The position numbers and the translations under genes were made by a program. A stretch of DNA of 64,000 nucleotides from an uncultured Centipeda sp. (GTDB lineage: Bacteria > Bacillota > Negativicutes > Selenomonadales > Selenomonadaceae). The stretch is from contig CAJPQT010000010.1 of assembly GCA_905372865.1 (NCBI GenBank), forward strand, positions 24,025 to 88,024, written 5' to 3'. Below are positions 35,811 to 43,715 of this stretch, in pieces. The stretch's first letter is position 1; the number at the start of each line of letters is the position of its first letter. The notes beneath the pieces are model-generated. The model was given only the letters and a program-made list of their open reading frames with translations. It was not told the origin of the DNA and did no database searches.

Positions 35811-35895
35811 GGGGGGGCGTATGATCCACACGATATTGTCAGATAAAAGGTCCGCCTAAAATTACAACCTGATATAAAAAATTAACCTGTAAGAC

Positions 35896-35924
35896 TTGCA
35901 ATTTGTTTTCGACAGTGCTATGAT
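35896..35924 (+). promoter_or_regulatory. Promoter of ompM copy 1
   Basis: TTGCAA (35896-35901), 17-bp spacer, TATGAT (35919-35924). Confidence 0.7.
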
Positions 35925-35930
35925 GAAATC

Positions 35931-36038
35931 GTTCCAAGGGAAGAGAATGCATCGCGAAAAGGAAACAAGGACACTTTAGCGAAGTCTCACTCCTTTGGAA
36001 ATCAGATGTTTTCTGTTTTACAGAAGGAGGAGTTTCTC
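35931..36038 (+). repeat. Structured 5' leader, ompM copy 1 (duplicated at 37517)
   Basis: The ~108-nt leader is repeated before ompM copy 2 with only two adjacent base changes (35971-35972). A long stem is closed by TTCCAAGG (35932-35939) with CCTTTGGAA; ACTT/AAGT forms an inner hairpin, and TTCTGT/ACAGAA sits just before the AAGGAGG site. Conservation and structure suggest an mRNA-stabilising or sRNA-target leader. Confidence 0.6.
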
Positions 36039-37322
36039 ATGAAGAAGACACTCGTATCCGCACTCGCAACGGCTCTCGTTGTCGGTGCAGCAAGCACCAC
36101 GTTCGCAGCTGCGAACCCGTTCTCCGATGTGCCCCGTGACCACTGGGCATACGATGCTGTGACCCAGCTCGCCGCTGACGGCGTAGTCGAGGGTTACGGC
36201 GACGGCACCTATCGCGGTGACCGCAACATCACGCGCTACGAGATGGCGCAGATGGTTGCAAAGGCGATGGCGAAGGACAACCTGTCCTCCTCGGACCGCG
36301 CTCTTGTTGACCGCCTCGCAGCAGAGTTCGCTGACGAGCTCAACAACCTCGGCGTCCGCGTCTCGAACCTCGAGCGCAACGCTGATATGGTGAAGTGGAA
36401 CGGCAAGCTCGAGTACACCTACACGAGCAAGCGCTTTGAGAATGCGGATAAGAAGAACGATGACCACCTCATGTTCCGCCTCGAGCCGAGCGCAGAGGTC
36501 AACAACCACTGGCATGTGAATGCGCGTCTTGATGCCTCCACGAACATGAGACATGATGCAGCGCATGCTGACGACAGCGATGACAAGGTCACGCTGAAGC
36601 GCGCATGGGCACAGGGCGACTATGACAAGTTCCAGGTGAAGCTCGGCAAGATGGAGCTTCTCTCTCCTGAGGCGTATGCTGCTCCGGGCGCACTCGTCCT
36701 CGATAAGGAGTTCTCGGGCGCAGAGGTCAGCTTCGGCAAGGAGCTGAGCGTCAAGCTGCAGGCCGGACAGACGGAGCTCAAAGACACGTTCAAGAGCGAT
36801 GCTGATGACCGCCGTTCCTATGATCATGCAGCGAACTATCAGGGGGTTGAGCTTCAGTACAACAAGGGCAACTTCCTGGCAGGTGCAGCCTACTATCGTC
36901 TGAAGACCGACGAGTTCAAGGGCACGCTCAAGGAAGCAAACGATGAGACGATGGATATCTGGGCGCTGAACGGCGGCTATCGTTTCGACAAGAATGTCCT
37001 GCTCTCCGGTGCCTATGCCTACAACAACAGCTTTGCTGACAGCAAGAAGTCCGGTCAGGTCAGCCTCGACTACAAGGGTGCAGAATCCGAGGATAAGGGT
37101 TCGTGGGGCGCATACGTCTCCTATCGTCACCTCGGCGGCGCATCGGTTCTCGCGACGCAGGACGGCGCTCTCTATGGTACGAAGGGCATCGAGCTCGGCA
37201 CGAACTACACGCTGTTCAAGAATGTCATTCTCTCTGCGAAGTACTTCAATGGCAAGACCATTCAGAAACAGGCAGATGACAAGGTTCAGCAGCTCTTCGG
37301 CCGCGTTGAGTTCCTGTTCTAA
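36039..37322 (+). CDS. ompM: S-layer-homology outer-membrane porin, copy 1
   Basis: 427 residues from ATG 36039 (GAAGGAGGAG upstream; an earlier in-frame ATG at 36006 has no site). Signal peptide cleaved near AAA (residue ~24), then one SLH domain (NPFSDVPRDHWAYDAVTQLAADGVVEGYGDGTY, with the ITRYEMA motif), a short coiled coil, and a C-terminal beta-barrel ending in EFLF. Negativicutes OmpM/Mep45 tethers the outer membrane to peptidoglycan cadaverine through the SLH domain. Residues 1-208 are identical to copy 2; the barrels differ. Confidence 0.92.
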   Translation: MKKTLVSALATALVVGAASTTFAAANPFSDVPRDHWAYDAVTQLAADGVVEGYGDGTYRGDRNITRYEMAQMVAKAMAKDNLSSSDRALVDRLAAEFADELNNLGVRVSNLERNADMVKWNGKLEYTYTSKRFENADKKNDDHLMFRLEPSAEVNNHWHVNARLDASTNMRHDAAHADDSDDKVTLKRAWAQGDYDKFQVKLGKMELLSPEAYAAPGALVLDKEFSGAEVSFGKELSVKLQAGQTELKDTFKSDADDRRSYDHAANYQGVELQYNKGNFLAGAAYYRLKTDEFKGTLKEANDETMDIWALNGGYRFDKNVLLSGAYAYNNSFADSKKSGQVSLDYKGAESEDKGSWGAYVSYRHLGGASVLATQDGALYGTKGIELGTNYTLFKNVILSAKYFNGKTIQKQADDKVQQLFGRVEFLF

Positions 37323-37360
37323 GAGATTCCCGACATACACAGCGGTGCTTGCCGCATGAA

Positions 37361-37394
37361 AATCCCCCCCTCCACGATGGAGGGGGGGATTTTG
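37361..37394 (+). terminator. Terminator after ompM copy 1
   Basis: AATCCCCCCCTCCA (37361-37374) pairs with TGGAGGGGGGGATT, CGA loop, then TTTG. Confidence 0.92.
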
Positions 37395-37481
37395 TTTTGC
37401 CCGGATCGCAAGCTGATTTCTTGCATGCAGATAAATAATATTGCGGAAAATATAACTAGGTATAAAAAATACGGATATCTC

Positions 37482-37510
37482 TTGTTTTCTCGTCAGAATC
37501 GTGTTATGAT
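37482..37510 (+). promoter_or_regulatory. Promoter of ompM copy 2
   Basis: TTGTTT (37482-37487), 17-bp spacer, TATGAT (37505-37510). Its upstream DNA is unrelated to that of copy 1, while identity starts 6 bp after the -10. Confidence 0.65.
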
Positions 37511-37516
37511 GAACCT

Positions 37517-37624
37517 GTTCCAAGGGAAGAGAATGCATCGCGAAAAGGAAACAAGGGAACTTTAGCGAAGTCTCACTCCTTTGGAAATCAGATGTTTTCT
37601 GTTTTACAGAAGGAGGAGTTTCTC
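37517..37624 (+). repeat. Structured 5' leader, ompM copy 2
   Basis: Copy of the leader at 35931-36038 (offset 1586 bp), differing only at two adjacent bases. Same hairpins and ribosome site. Confidence 0.6.
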
Positions 37625-38938
37625 ATGAAGAAGACACTCGTATCCGCACTCGCAACGGCTCTCGTTGTCGGTGCAGCAAGCACCACGTTCGCAGCTGCGA
37701 ACCCGTTCTCCGATGTGCCCCGTGACCACTGGGCATACGATGCTGTGACCCAGCTCGCCGCTGACGGCGTAGTCGAGGGTTACGGCGACGGCACCTATCG
37801 CGGTGACCGCAACATCACGCGCTACGAGATGGCGCAGATGGTTGCAAAGGCGATGGCGAAGGACAACCTGTCCTCCTCGGACCGCGCTCTTGTTGACCGC
37901 CTCGCAGCAGAGTTCGCTGACGAGCTCAACAACCTCGGCGTCCGCGTCTCGAACCTCGAGCGCAACGCTGATATGGTGAAGTGGAACGGCAAGCTCGAGT
38001 ACACCTACACGAGCAAGCGCTTTGAGAATGCGGATAAGAAGAACGATGACCACCTCATGTTCCGCCTCGAGCCGAGCGCAGAGGTCAACAACCACTGGCA
38101 TGTGAATGCGCGTCTTGATGCCTCCACGAACATGAGACATGATGCAGCGCATGCTGACGACAGCGATGACAAGGTCACGCTGAAGCGCGCATGGGCACAG
38201 GGCGACTATGACAAGTTCCAGGTGAAGCTCGGCAAGATGGAGCTTCTCTCCGGCGAAGCGTATGCGGCTCCGGGTGCAATCGTCTTTGATGATGAGTTCT
38301 CGGGTGCTGAGGTCAGCTTCGGCAAGGATCTGAAGGCGACGATCCAGGCTGGTCGTGTGAACCTTGAGGATTCCTTCAAGAGCAAGGCTCTGGATGCTGA
38401 TGATCCTACGCTACCGCCGGCAGAACGCTATTACAGAGCGGATACGGCGAACTATCAGAGCATCGGCCTCCAGTACGACAAGAACAACCTTGTCGCGGGC
38501 GCTGCTTACTATCGTTTGGGTTCGAATGACTTCCGCGCACTTACCAAGAACGCTAAGGATAAGATGAACATCTGGGGCGTCAACCTCGGCTATCACTTCG
38601 ACAAGAACAGCTTCTTGTCTGGAGCCTATGCGCATAACTCTGATCTTGATGACTTCAAGAAGTCCTATCAGGTCAGCTACGACTACAAGGGTGCAGATGC
38701 TGAGGATAAGGGTTCGTGGGGCGCGTATGTCTCCTATCGTTACCTCGGCGGTGCGTCAGTTTTCGCAACGCAGGACGGTGCACTCTTTGGTTCGAAGGGC
38801 ATCGAGCTCGGCACGAACTACACGCTGTTCAAGAACGTCGTCCTCTCGGCGAAGTACTTCAACGGCAAGAAGATTGATGCTGACGACAACAACGATAAGG
38901 TTCAGCAGCTCTTCGGCCGCGTTGAGTTCCTGTTCTAA
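37625..38938 (+). CDS. ompM: S-layer-homology outer-membrane porin, copy 2
   Basis: 437 residues from ATG 37625. Signal peptide, SLH domain and coiled coil are identical to copy 1 at the DNA level up to the base matching 36664; from there the barrel diverges, with an insert of about ten residues (TLPPAERYYR region) and other loop changes, then high similarity again over the final ~80 residues (GSWGAYVSYR, NYTLFKN, VQQLFGRVEFLF). Predicted trimeric porin and envelope tether like copy 1. Different loops imply different permeability or antigenicity. Confidence 0.92.
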   Translation: MKKTLVSALATALVVGAASTTFAAANPFSDVPRDHWAYDAVTQLAADGVVEGYGDGTYRGDRNITRYEMAQMVAKAMAKDNLSSSDRALVDRLAAEFADELNNLGVRVSNLERNADMVKWNGKLEYTYTSKRFENADKKNDDHLMFRLEPSAEVNNHWHVNARLDASTNMRHDAAHADDSDDKVTLKRAWAQGDYDKFQVKLGKMELLSGEAYAAPGAIVFDDEFSGAEVSFGKDLKATIQAGRVNLEDSFKSKALDADDPTLPPAERYYRADTANYQSIGLQYDKNNLVAGAAYYRLGSNDFRALTKNAKDKMNIWGVNLGYHFDKNSFLSGAYAHNSDLDDFKKSYQVSYDYKGADAEDKGSWGAYVSYRYLGGASVFATQDGALFGSKGIELGTNYTLFKNVVLSAKYFNGKKIDADDNNDKVQQLFGRVEFLF

Positions 38939-38977
38939 TCAACGTACGTCACGATCTGCGGCATGCGCCGCATAAGG

Positions 38978-39006
38978 AAATCCCCCTCCGGTTGGAGGGG
39001 GATTTT
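38978..39006 (+). terminator. Terminator after ompM copy 2
   Basis: AAATCCCCCTCC (38978-38989) pairs with GGAGGGGGATTT (38994-39005), then TTT. Confidence 0.92.
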
Positions 39007-39017
39007 TGCTGTAAAAA

Positions 39018-39055
39018 GAAGCCCCGCCGCATGAACACTCGTGCGACGGGGGTTC
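39018..39055 (-). terminator. Terminator of the minus-strand flagellar pair
   Basis: On the minus strand AACCCCCGTCGCACGA pairs imperfectly with TCATGCGGCGGGGCTT, followed by CTTTTT. Lies just downstream of the YjfB-like gene. Confidence 0.8.
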
Positions 39056-39064
39056 TTTCTGTAT

Positions 39065-39250
39065 TTACGCAGATACGTCGATGCTGTTTCCGAGGCTCGG
39101 ATCAAGGCTTGCAGTGCTTTCCTCGATGAGCTCGAGTGCCTCGCTGCCGGAGTCCATTGCCATCTTTGCGACGGCGATACCGAGGCTCTGCTGTGCCTTC
39201 ATCTGGTGCATACCGACCGACATCTGTGCAATATCCATTGTGAGATCCAT
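39065..39250 (-). CDS. YjfB-family putative motility protein
   Basis: 61 residues from ATG 39250, preferred to ATG 39256 because AAGGAGA ends only 1 bp before the latter. YjfB family (small proteins of flagellated Firmicutes): MDIAQMSVGMHQMKAQQSLGIAVAKMAMD, a linker, and the C-terminal LGNSIDVSA. Function unknown; genomic association with flagella. Located 13 bp after the FliD-like gene, so co-transcribed. Confidence 0.8.
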   Translation of the reverse strand: MDLTMDIAQMSVGMHQMKAQQSLGIAVAKMAMDSGSEALELIEESTASLDPSLGNSIDVSA

Positions 39251-39262
39251 TTCCATTTCTCC

Positions 39263-40093
39263 TTAGACGTAGATGCTGAAGAGGTTCAGCATGTTCGAGT
39301 AGCGCGACATGGTGGGCAGGGATCTGCCGTTTAGAAGGTTCGATGCGTAGTTCAGCTGGCTGCCAATTGCCTGCTCCATGGACGGGATGACGCGGCTGCG
39401 CGACATCTGTGCGTACTGTGCGTGGCGATCGGCGCGTCCGGCAAGGCCGTCCTTGCCGAGGATTGCCTCGGACTGTGCGGGAGAGTCCGTGAGCGCGCGT
39501 GCGAGGCGTTCCTCATTGACCTTCATCTTGCCTGTTTTGGCGTCGACGGAGATGCCCATCTTGGCGTAGGAGTCCGCCTTGTATGTGGTGTCGGAGAACT
39601 CCGTCACGAGCTGACGCACACCCTTGCCGAGGCTCTTGTTGTCCCGCAGGAAGTCGCTCGTCTCGTTGTACTCGCTGACGAGGTCCTTGACGTTGCCGAT
39701 GGCGGCCTTGAGCTTGTCGCTGTAGGTCTTGGAGCCGTCGGCGTTGGTGGTGATATCGGCACTGCTCAGCTGAAAGTCGGTGTTGCTGAGTTTGCCGGCG
39801 GATTTTCGGAGGTCCTTCATGTTGCTGTCGTACTCAGCGTAGAACCGTGAGCTGGTTTCCGTGTAGGATTTGCGCAGGCTGCGTGCCTGGTTCGCAATGT
39901 CCATGATGGAGCGCAGCTCCTTCGCACTGGACTCTTGCCCGCGATACTGCGCGGAGTAGAGGCTCGATCCTCTCTGCTTGCTGCGTTTTTGGTCGGCAAA
40001 GAGTGCTGCCGTTGCGTCCGTGCGCGAGTTGTTCGCGTAGAGCGAGCTGTAGATGCTGCGCGCTGCACTGGTCATCTGTGTGATTGTTGCCAT
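39263..40093 (-). CDS. FliD C-terminal-like flagellar protein
   Basis: 276 residues from ATG 40093 (GGGGGAA upstream). Predicted helical and coiled-coil rich, Ser/Ala rich, no Cys and no signal peptide, as in flagellar axial proteins. Residues ~165-225 (GISVDAKTGKMKVNEERLARALTDSPAQSEAIL then GLAGR) match the FliD_C pattern of hook-associated protein 2. The N-terminal FliD domain is missing and the protein is much shorter than FliD, so it may be a specialised cap or filament-associated protein. Paired with the YjfB-like gene. Confidence 0.65.
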   Translation of the reverse strand: MATITQMTSAARSIYSSLYANNSRTDATAALFADQKRSKQRGSSLYSAQYRGQESSAKELRSIMDIANQARSLRKSYTETSSRFYAEYDSNMKDLRKSAGKLSNTDFQLSSADITTNADGSKTYSDKLKAAIGNVKDLVSEYNETSDFLRDNKSLGKGVRQLVTEFSDTTYKADSYAKMGISVDAKTGKMKVNEERLARALTDSPAQSEAILGKDGLAGRADRHAQYAQMSRSRVIPSMEQAIGSQLNYASNLLNGRSLPTMSRYSNMLNLFSIYV

Positions 40094-40242
40094 GTATGTT
40101 CCCCCTTCCATGGTCATGGGAATAGTTTCCTACATACTATTATATCGTTTTTTGCGAAAATGTCATTAGTCTTTCGAAAAAAAATTATTACTTACTGTGA
40201 TTATGTGGTAGAATAGGAAAATATTTGTGGAGGAGGTGCGGC

Positions 40243-41541
40243 GTGAGGGCTGCATTTATGACGCTGGGCTGCAAGGTGAATCAGTTCGAGACGGAGACGA
40301 TGGAGGGGCTGTTCCGTGCGCGCGGCTACGATGTGGTGCCGTTCGAGGAGCGGGCTGATGTATATGTCGTCAATACGTGCTCGGTGACACATCTGAGTGA
40401 CCGCAAGTCGCGGCAGCTGATTCGCCGCGCGGCGCGGACGAATCCCTCTGCCTGCATTGCGGTGACGGGCTGCTACGCGCAGGTCGCGCCCGAGGAGATT
40501 CGTGCGCTCGACGGGGTGCGCGTGGTGATCGGGACGAAGGAGCGCGCGCGGATTGTGGACTATGTGGAGGCCTCGCTCCGTGCAGATACGGGTGTGGCGG
40601 GGACGATTACGGATATCATGCAGGCGCGTGTCTTTGAGGATATTCCGCTGCACGCCATGCCGCACCGCACACGCGCGTTCCTCAAGATCGAGGACGGCTG
40701 CCAAAACTTTTGTACGTTCTGCATCATTCCCTATGCGCGCGGCCCTGTGAAGTCACGGGAGCTCTCTGCGGTCGCACGCGAGATGCACCTCTTGACGGAG
40801 GCGGGCTTTCACGAGGTGGTGCTGACGGGGATTCACCTCGGGGCGTACGGGATTGATCTTGCGGCGCGTCCGACGCTCGCGGATGCGTGCCGTACGGCGC
40901 TCGCAGAGGCGGGGCTGCGGCGGCTGCGTCTCGGCTCGCTCGAGTCGGTGGAGCTCTCGCATGATCTCCTCGAACTGATGCGGACGGAGCCGCGCTTCGC
41001 GGCGCATCTGCATCTGCCGCTGCAGGCGGGGAGCGATGCTGTGCTGCGGGCGATGAACCGTCACTATACGACGGGGCAGTTCGCACAGCTCCTCGCAGAT
41101 GTGCGTGCGTCGGTGCCGGGGGTGGCGATCTCGACGGATATCATCGTGGGCTTTCCGGGGGAGACGGAGGAGGACTTCGCGGCGGGCCTGGACTTCGTGC
41201 GGCAGATGGGCTTTGCACGGATGCATGTGTTCCCCTACTCGGCGCGACGCGGTACACCTGCGGCGCGGCGTACGGATCAGGTGCCGCCGATGGTGCGCAA
41301 GGAGCGTGCGGCACGGATGCAGGCGCTCGCGGAGGAGCTGGCAGAGGCATATCATCGCTCTGTGCTCGGCTCGGCGGCAGAGGTGCTGTTCGAGACGTGT
41401 GAGGAGGGGGTGACGGATGGGTTGACGGAGACCTACATCCGCGTCTATACAGATGCGCCCGTCACGCGCGGGGAGATTGTACCCATGCGGCTCATGCATC
41501 TCTATCGCGATGGCATCTGGGGGGAGCCGATTTCGAAATAA
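40243..41541 (+). CDS. mtaB: tRNA t6A37 methylthiotransferase
   Basis: 432 residues from GTG 40243 (GGAGGAGG 6 bp upstream). MtaB/YqeV family radical-SAM enzyme making ms2t6A at position 37 of ANN-decoding tRNAs. N-terminal UPF0004 domain with Cys in TLGCKVNQFE, NTCSVT and VTGCYAQ (second cluster), radical-SAM motif CQNFCTFCIIPYARG, and a C-terminal TRAM domain (EVLFET ... YIRVYT). The neighbouring tRNA-Arg is not itself an obvious substrate. Confidence 0.95.
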   Translation: MRAAFMTLGCKVNQFETETMEGLFRARGYDVVPFEERADVYVVNTCSVTHLSDRKSRQLIRRAARTNPSACIAVTGCYAQVAPEEIRALDGVRVVIGTKERARIVDYVEASLRADTGVAGTITDIMQARVFEDIPLHAMPHRTRAFLKIEDGCQNFCTFCIIPYARGPVKSRELSAVAREMHLLTEAGFHEVVLTGIHLGAYGIDLAARPTLADACRTALAEAGLRRLRLGSLESVELSHDLLELMRTEPRFAAHLHLPLQAGSDAVLRAMNRHYTTGQFAQLLADVRASVPGVAISTDIIVGFPGETEEDFAAGLDFVRQMGFARMHVFPYSARRGTPAARRTDQVPPMVRKERAARMQALAEELAEAYHRSVLGSAAEVLFETCEEGVTDGLTETYIRVYTDAPVTRGEIVPMRLMHLYRDGIWGEPISK

Positions 41542-41545
41542 CCCC

Positions 41546-41574
41546 TTGACAGCCACACGCAAAGATGATATTAT
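41546..41574 (+). promoter_or_regulatory. Promoter of tRNA-Arg
   Basis: TTGACA (41546-41551), 17-bp spacer, TATTAT (41569-41574); a TATAAT follows at 41572-41577. Confidence 0.8.
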
Positions 41575-41595
41575 AATCACCGTCGCAAGACACGT

Positions 41596-41673
41596 GACTC
41601 AGTAGCTCAGCTGGATTAGAGTATTTGACTACGAATCAAAGGGTCGGGGGTTCGAATCCCTCCTGGGTCACCA
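41596..41673 (+). tRNA. tRNA-Arg (ACG)
   Basis: Acceptor GACTCAG with CTGGGTC, discriminator A and encoded CCA (41671-41673). Anticodon ACG within TTTGACT-ACG-AATCAAA; T-arm GGGGGTTCGAATCCC. The D-arm pairs GCTC with GAGT (one wobble). A34 is expected to be deaminated to inosine, reading CGU/CGC/CGA. Confidence 0.95.
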
Positions 41674-41843
41674 TTTTGGATAGACAACGCCGATGTTCTC
41701 GGCGTTTTTTTGTGCGCTCTCAATTAAAACATTGAGAATGAAAATATGAACCTGATTCATTTTTCTCTTTTCAAATCACATCTTTTTCGCTATAATAGTC
41801 CTGTACGACGAAAGAAAGGGTGACGTTCTTGTTGGAGGAGAAA

Positions 41844-42494
41844 ATGGGACGCCGCGAACGCAAGAAGCTGCTGTCCCGGCGAACGATTCTCGAGGCGGCA
41901 ATCAGTGAGTTCTCGAAGAAGGGGTACAAGGAGACCTCTGTTGCGGACATCATGAGTACGGCGGATCTCGGGATTGGTACGTTCTACAATTATTTCAACT
42001 CAAAGGAGGACTTGCTGTTCTCCCTGCTCGGCCGTCTCGGCGAGACGATTCGTATGGCGCTCGCGGAGGCACGCGCGGCGGAGCGCACGTCGCTCGAACT
42101 GCTCGAGGTGGGGGCGCACGTGACGGCAAAGTTTCTCGATGAGAACCGCTTTGTGATGCCGCTCTTTCTTTCCGCATCGCATCATGCCGGACCGCATGGG
42201 GGGGCATCGGCACAGGGAGAGGCGGAGGCACCGCCGCACGGCGCAAAGCAGCCGAACAGGCGCATGACCCCGCAGATCAAGCAGGTGTTCACGGAGATCA
42301 TTCGCGAGGGGCAGGAGGCGGGCGAGATCCGCAGCGATGTGCCCGTCGATTTGATCGCGGAGATGTTTCACTCGCTCTATCAAGCGGCGGCGTTCAGCCA
42401 GCTCGATCTCTCGTATCAGGAGAATATCGCGCTCAAGACGAGGCTTCTCCTCGACGGGATTCGCAAGCGGAACGAGGAGCACGTTCCCAACTGA
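41844..42494 (+). CDS. TetR/AcrR-family regulator
   Basis: 216 residues from ATG 41844 (GGAGGAGAAA directly upstream; earlier GTG/TTG starts are possible). TetR DNA-binding domain in the first 60 residues: TILEAAISEFSKKGYKETSVADIMSTADLGIGTFYNYFNSKEDLL. The ligand domain carries an unusual His/Gly/Pro/Ala-rich insert (around residues 117-142: HH, PHGG, PPHG) that could bind metal or heme. It precedes the two heme-pathway radical-SAM genes by 30 bp and probably controls them. Confidence 0.88.
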   Translation: MGRRERKKLLSRRTILEAAISEFSKKGYKETSVADIMSTADLGIGTFYNYFNSKEDLLFSLLGRLGETIRMALAEARAAERTSLELLEVGAHVTAKFLDENRFVMPLFLSASHHAGPHGGASAQGEAEAPPHGAKQPNRRMTPQIKQVFTEIIREGQEAGEIRSDVPVDLIAEMFHSLYQAAAFSQLDLSYQENIALKTRLLLDGIRKRNEEHVPN

Positions 42495-42524
42495 TTTGTG
42501 TATTGTGTGTATTAGGAGATCTCG

Positions 42525-43715
42525 ATGATAAGCGTTACGAAATTACTTTTTATGGATGAGTACTACGGCGACGCGCTGCGCTACGGGCACAACGCACACC
42601 GTATGAAGAGCGGCGCAGCGGAGGGCATGGGCCCCGTGGTGGTCTGGAACTCGACGCGCACGTGCAATCTGCGCTGCCGCCACTGCTATATGTCCTCGGA
42701 CGGGCAGAAGTATGACGGCGAGCTGACGACGGAGGAGGCAAAGCGCTTCATCGACGGCCTTGCCGAGTTCCGCGTGCCCGTGCTGCTCTTCTCGGGCGGT
42801 GAGCCTCTCATTCGCCCCGATTTCTTTGAGCTGGCGGAGTATGCGCGGGATGCGGGCGTGCGCCCGACACTCTCGACGAATGGGACGCTCATCACGCGCG
42901 AGGTGGCGCAGCGGATCAAGGATCTCGGTGTCGGCTACGTCGGCATCTCGCTCGACGGCCTTGCGGATGTGAACGATATGTTCCGCGGGGTCGAGGGCGC
43001 GTACCAGCGTGCGATGGAGGGCATCGAGAACTGCGTCGCCGTGGGCCAGCGCGTGGGGCTCAGATTTACGATCAACCATCACAATATCATGGAGCTCGAT
43101 AAGATCTTTGACTTCATCGAGGAGAAGGGGATCAACCGTGTCTGCTTCTACCACCTCGTCTACTCGGGGCGCGGCGGGCAGATGATGGACGAGGATGTGA
43201 CGGCGGAGGAGTCACGGCGGGCGATGGATACGATCATTGCACGGACGAAGGACTTTGAGGCGCGTGGGCTCAAGAAGGAGATCCTGACGGTGGACAATCA
43301 CTGCGACGGGGTCTATATGTATCTCAAGGCGCTCGCGGAGGGGAACGATGCAGGGGCGGAGCAGATCAAGAAGCTGATCGGCGCGAACGGCGGCAACCGC
43401 TCCGGCATTGCGTTCGGCGAGGTTGATCACCTCGGCTATGTGCACCCCGATCAGTTCACGCAGCATCATACGTTTGGCAATGTGCGCGAGCGGAAATTCG
43501 GCGATATCTGGCAGGATATGACGCATCCGATTCTCGCGGGGCTGAAGGATCGCAAACCCCTCCTCAAGGGACGCTGCGCGAAATGTCAGTATCTGAGCTG
43601 GTGCAATGGCAATTTCCGCACGCGTGCAGAGGCACGGACAGGGGATTTCTGGGAGTCGGATCCGTCCTGCTATCTGACGGATGAGGAGATCGGACTAAAG
43701 AGGGCTGCGCTGTGA
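42525..43715 (+). CDS. nirJ1: Radical-SAM protein of siroheme-dependent heme synthesis (NirJ1/AhbC-like)
   Basis: 396 residues. Radical-SAM cluster C47-x3-C51-x2-C54 (TCNLRCRHC), SAM motif FSGGEPL, and a C-terminal Cys motif CAKCQYLSWC for an auxiliary cluster. The N-terminus (DALRYGHNAHRMKSGAAEGMGPVVVWN) is characteristic of NirJ1/AhbC proteins, which remove propionate side chains from Fe-coproporphyrin-type or heme-d1 intermediates. The partner genes for siroheme decarboxylase (ahbA/B) are not in the window. Stop overlaps the next start by 4 bp. Confidence 0.85.
   Translation: MISVTKLLFMDEYYGDALRYGHNAHRMKSGAAEGMGPVVVWNSTRTCNLRCRHCYMSSDGQKYDGELTTEEAKRFIDGLAEFRVPVLLFSGGEPLIRPDFFELAEYARDAGVRPTLSTNGTLITREVAQRIKDLGVGYVGISLDGLADVNDMFRGVEGAYQRAMEGIENCVAVGQRVGLRFTINHHNIMELDKIFDFIEEKGINRVCFYHLVYSGRGGQMMDEDVTAEESRRAMDTIIARTKDFEARGLKKEILTVDNHCDGVYMYLKALAEGNDAGAEQIKKLIGANGGNRSGIAFGEVDHLGYVHPDQFTQHHTFGNVRERKFGDIWQDMTHPILAGLKDRKPLLKGRCAKCQYLSWCNGNFRTRAEARTGDFWESDPSCYLTDEEIGLKRAAL

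Noticed and set aside
35821..35859. A 12-codon frame after the ABC ATPase gene (starting ATGATCCACACG)
   Set aside because: Too short, no homologue or promoter, probably chance after a G-rich stretch.
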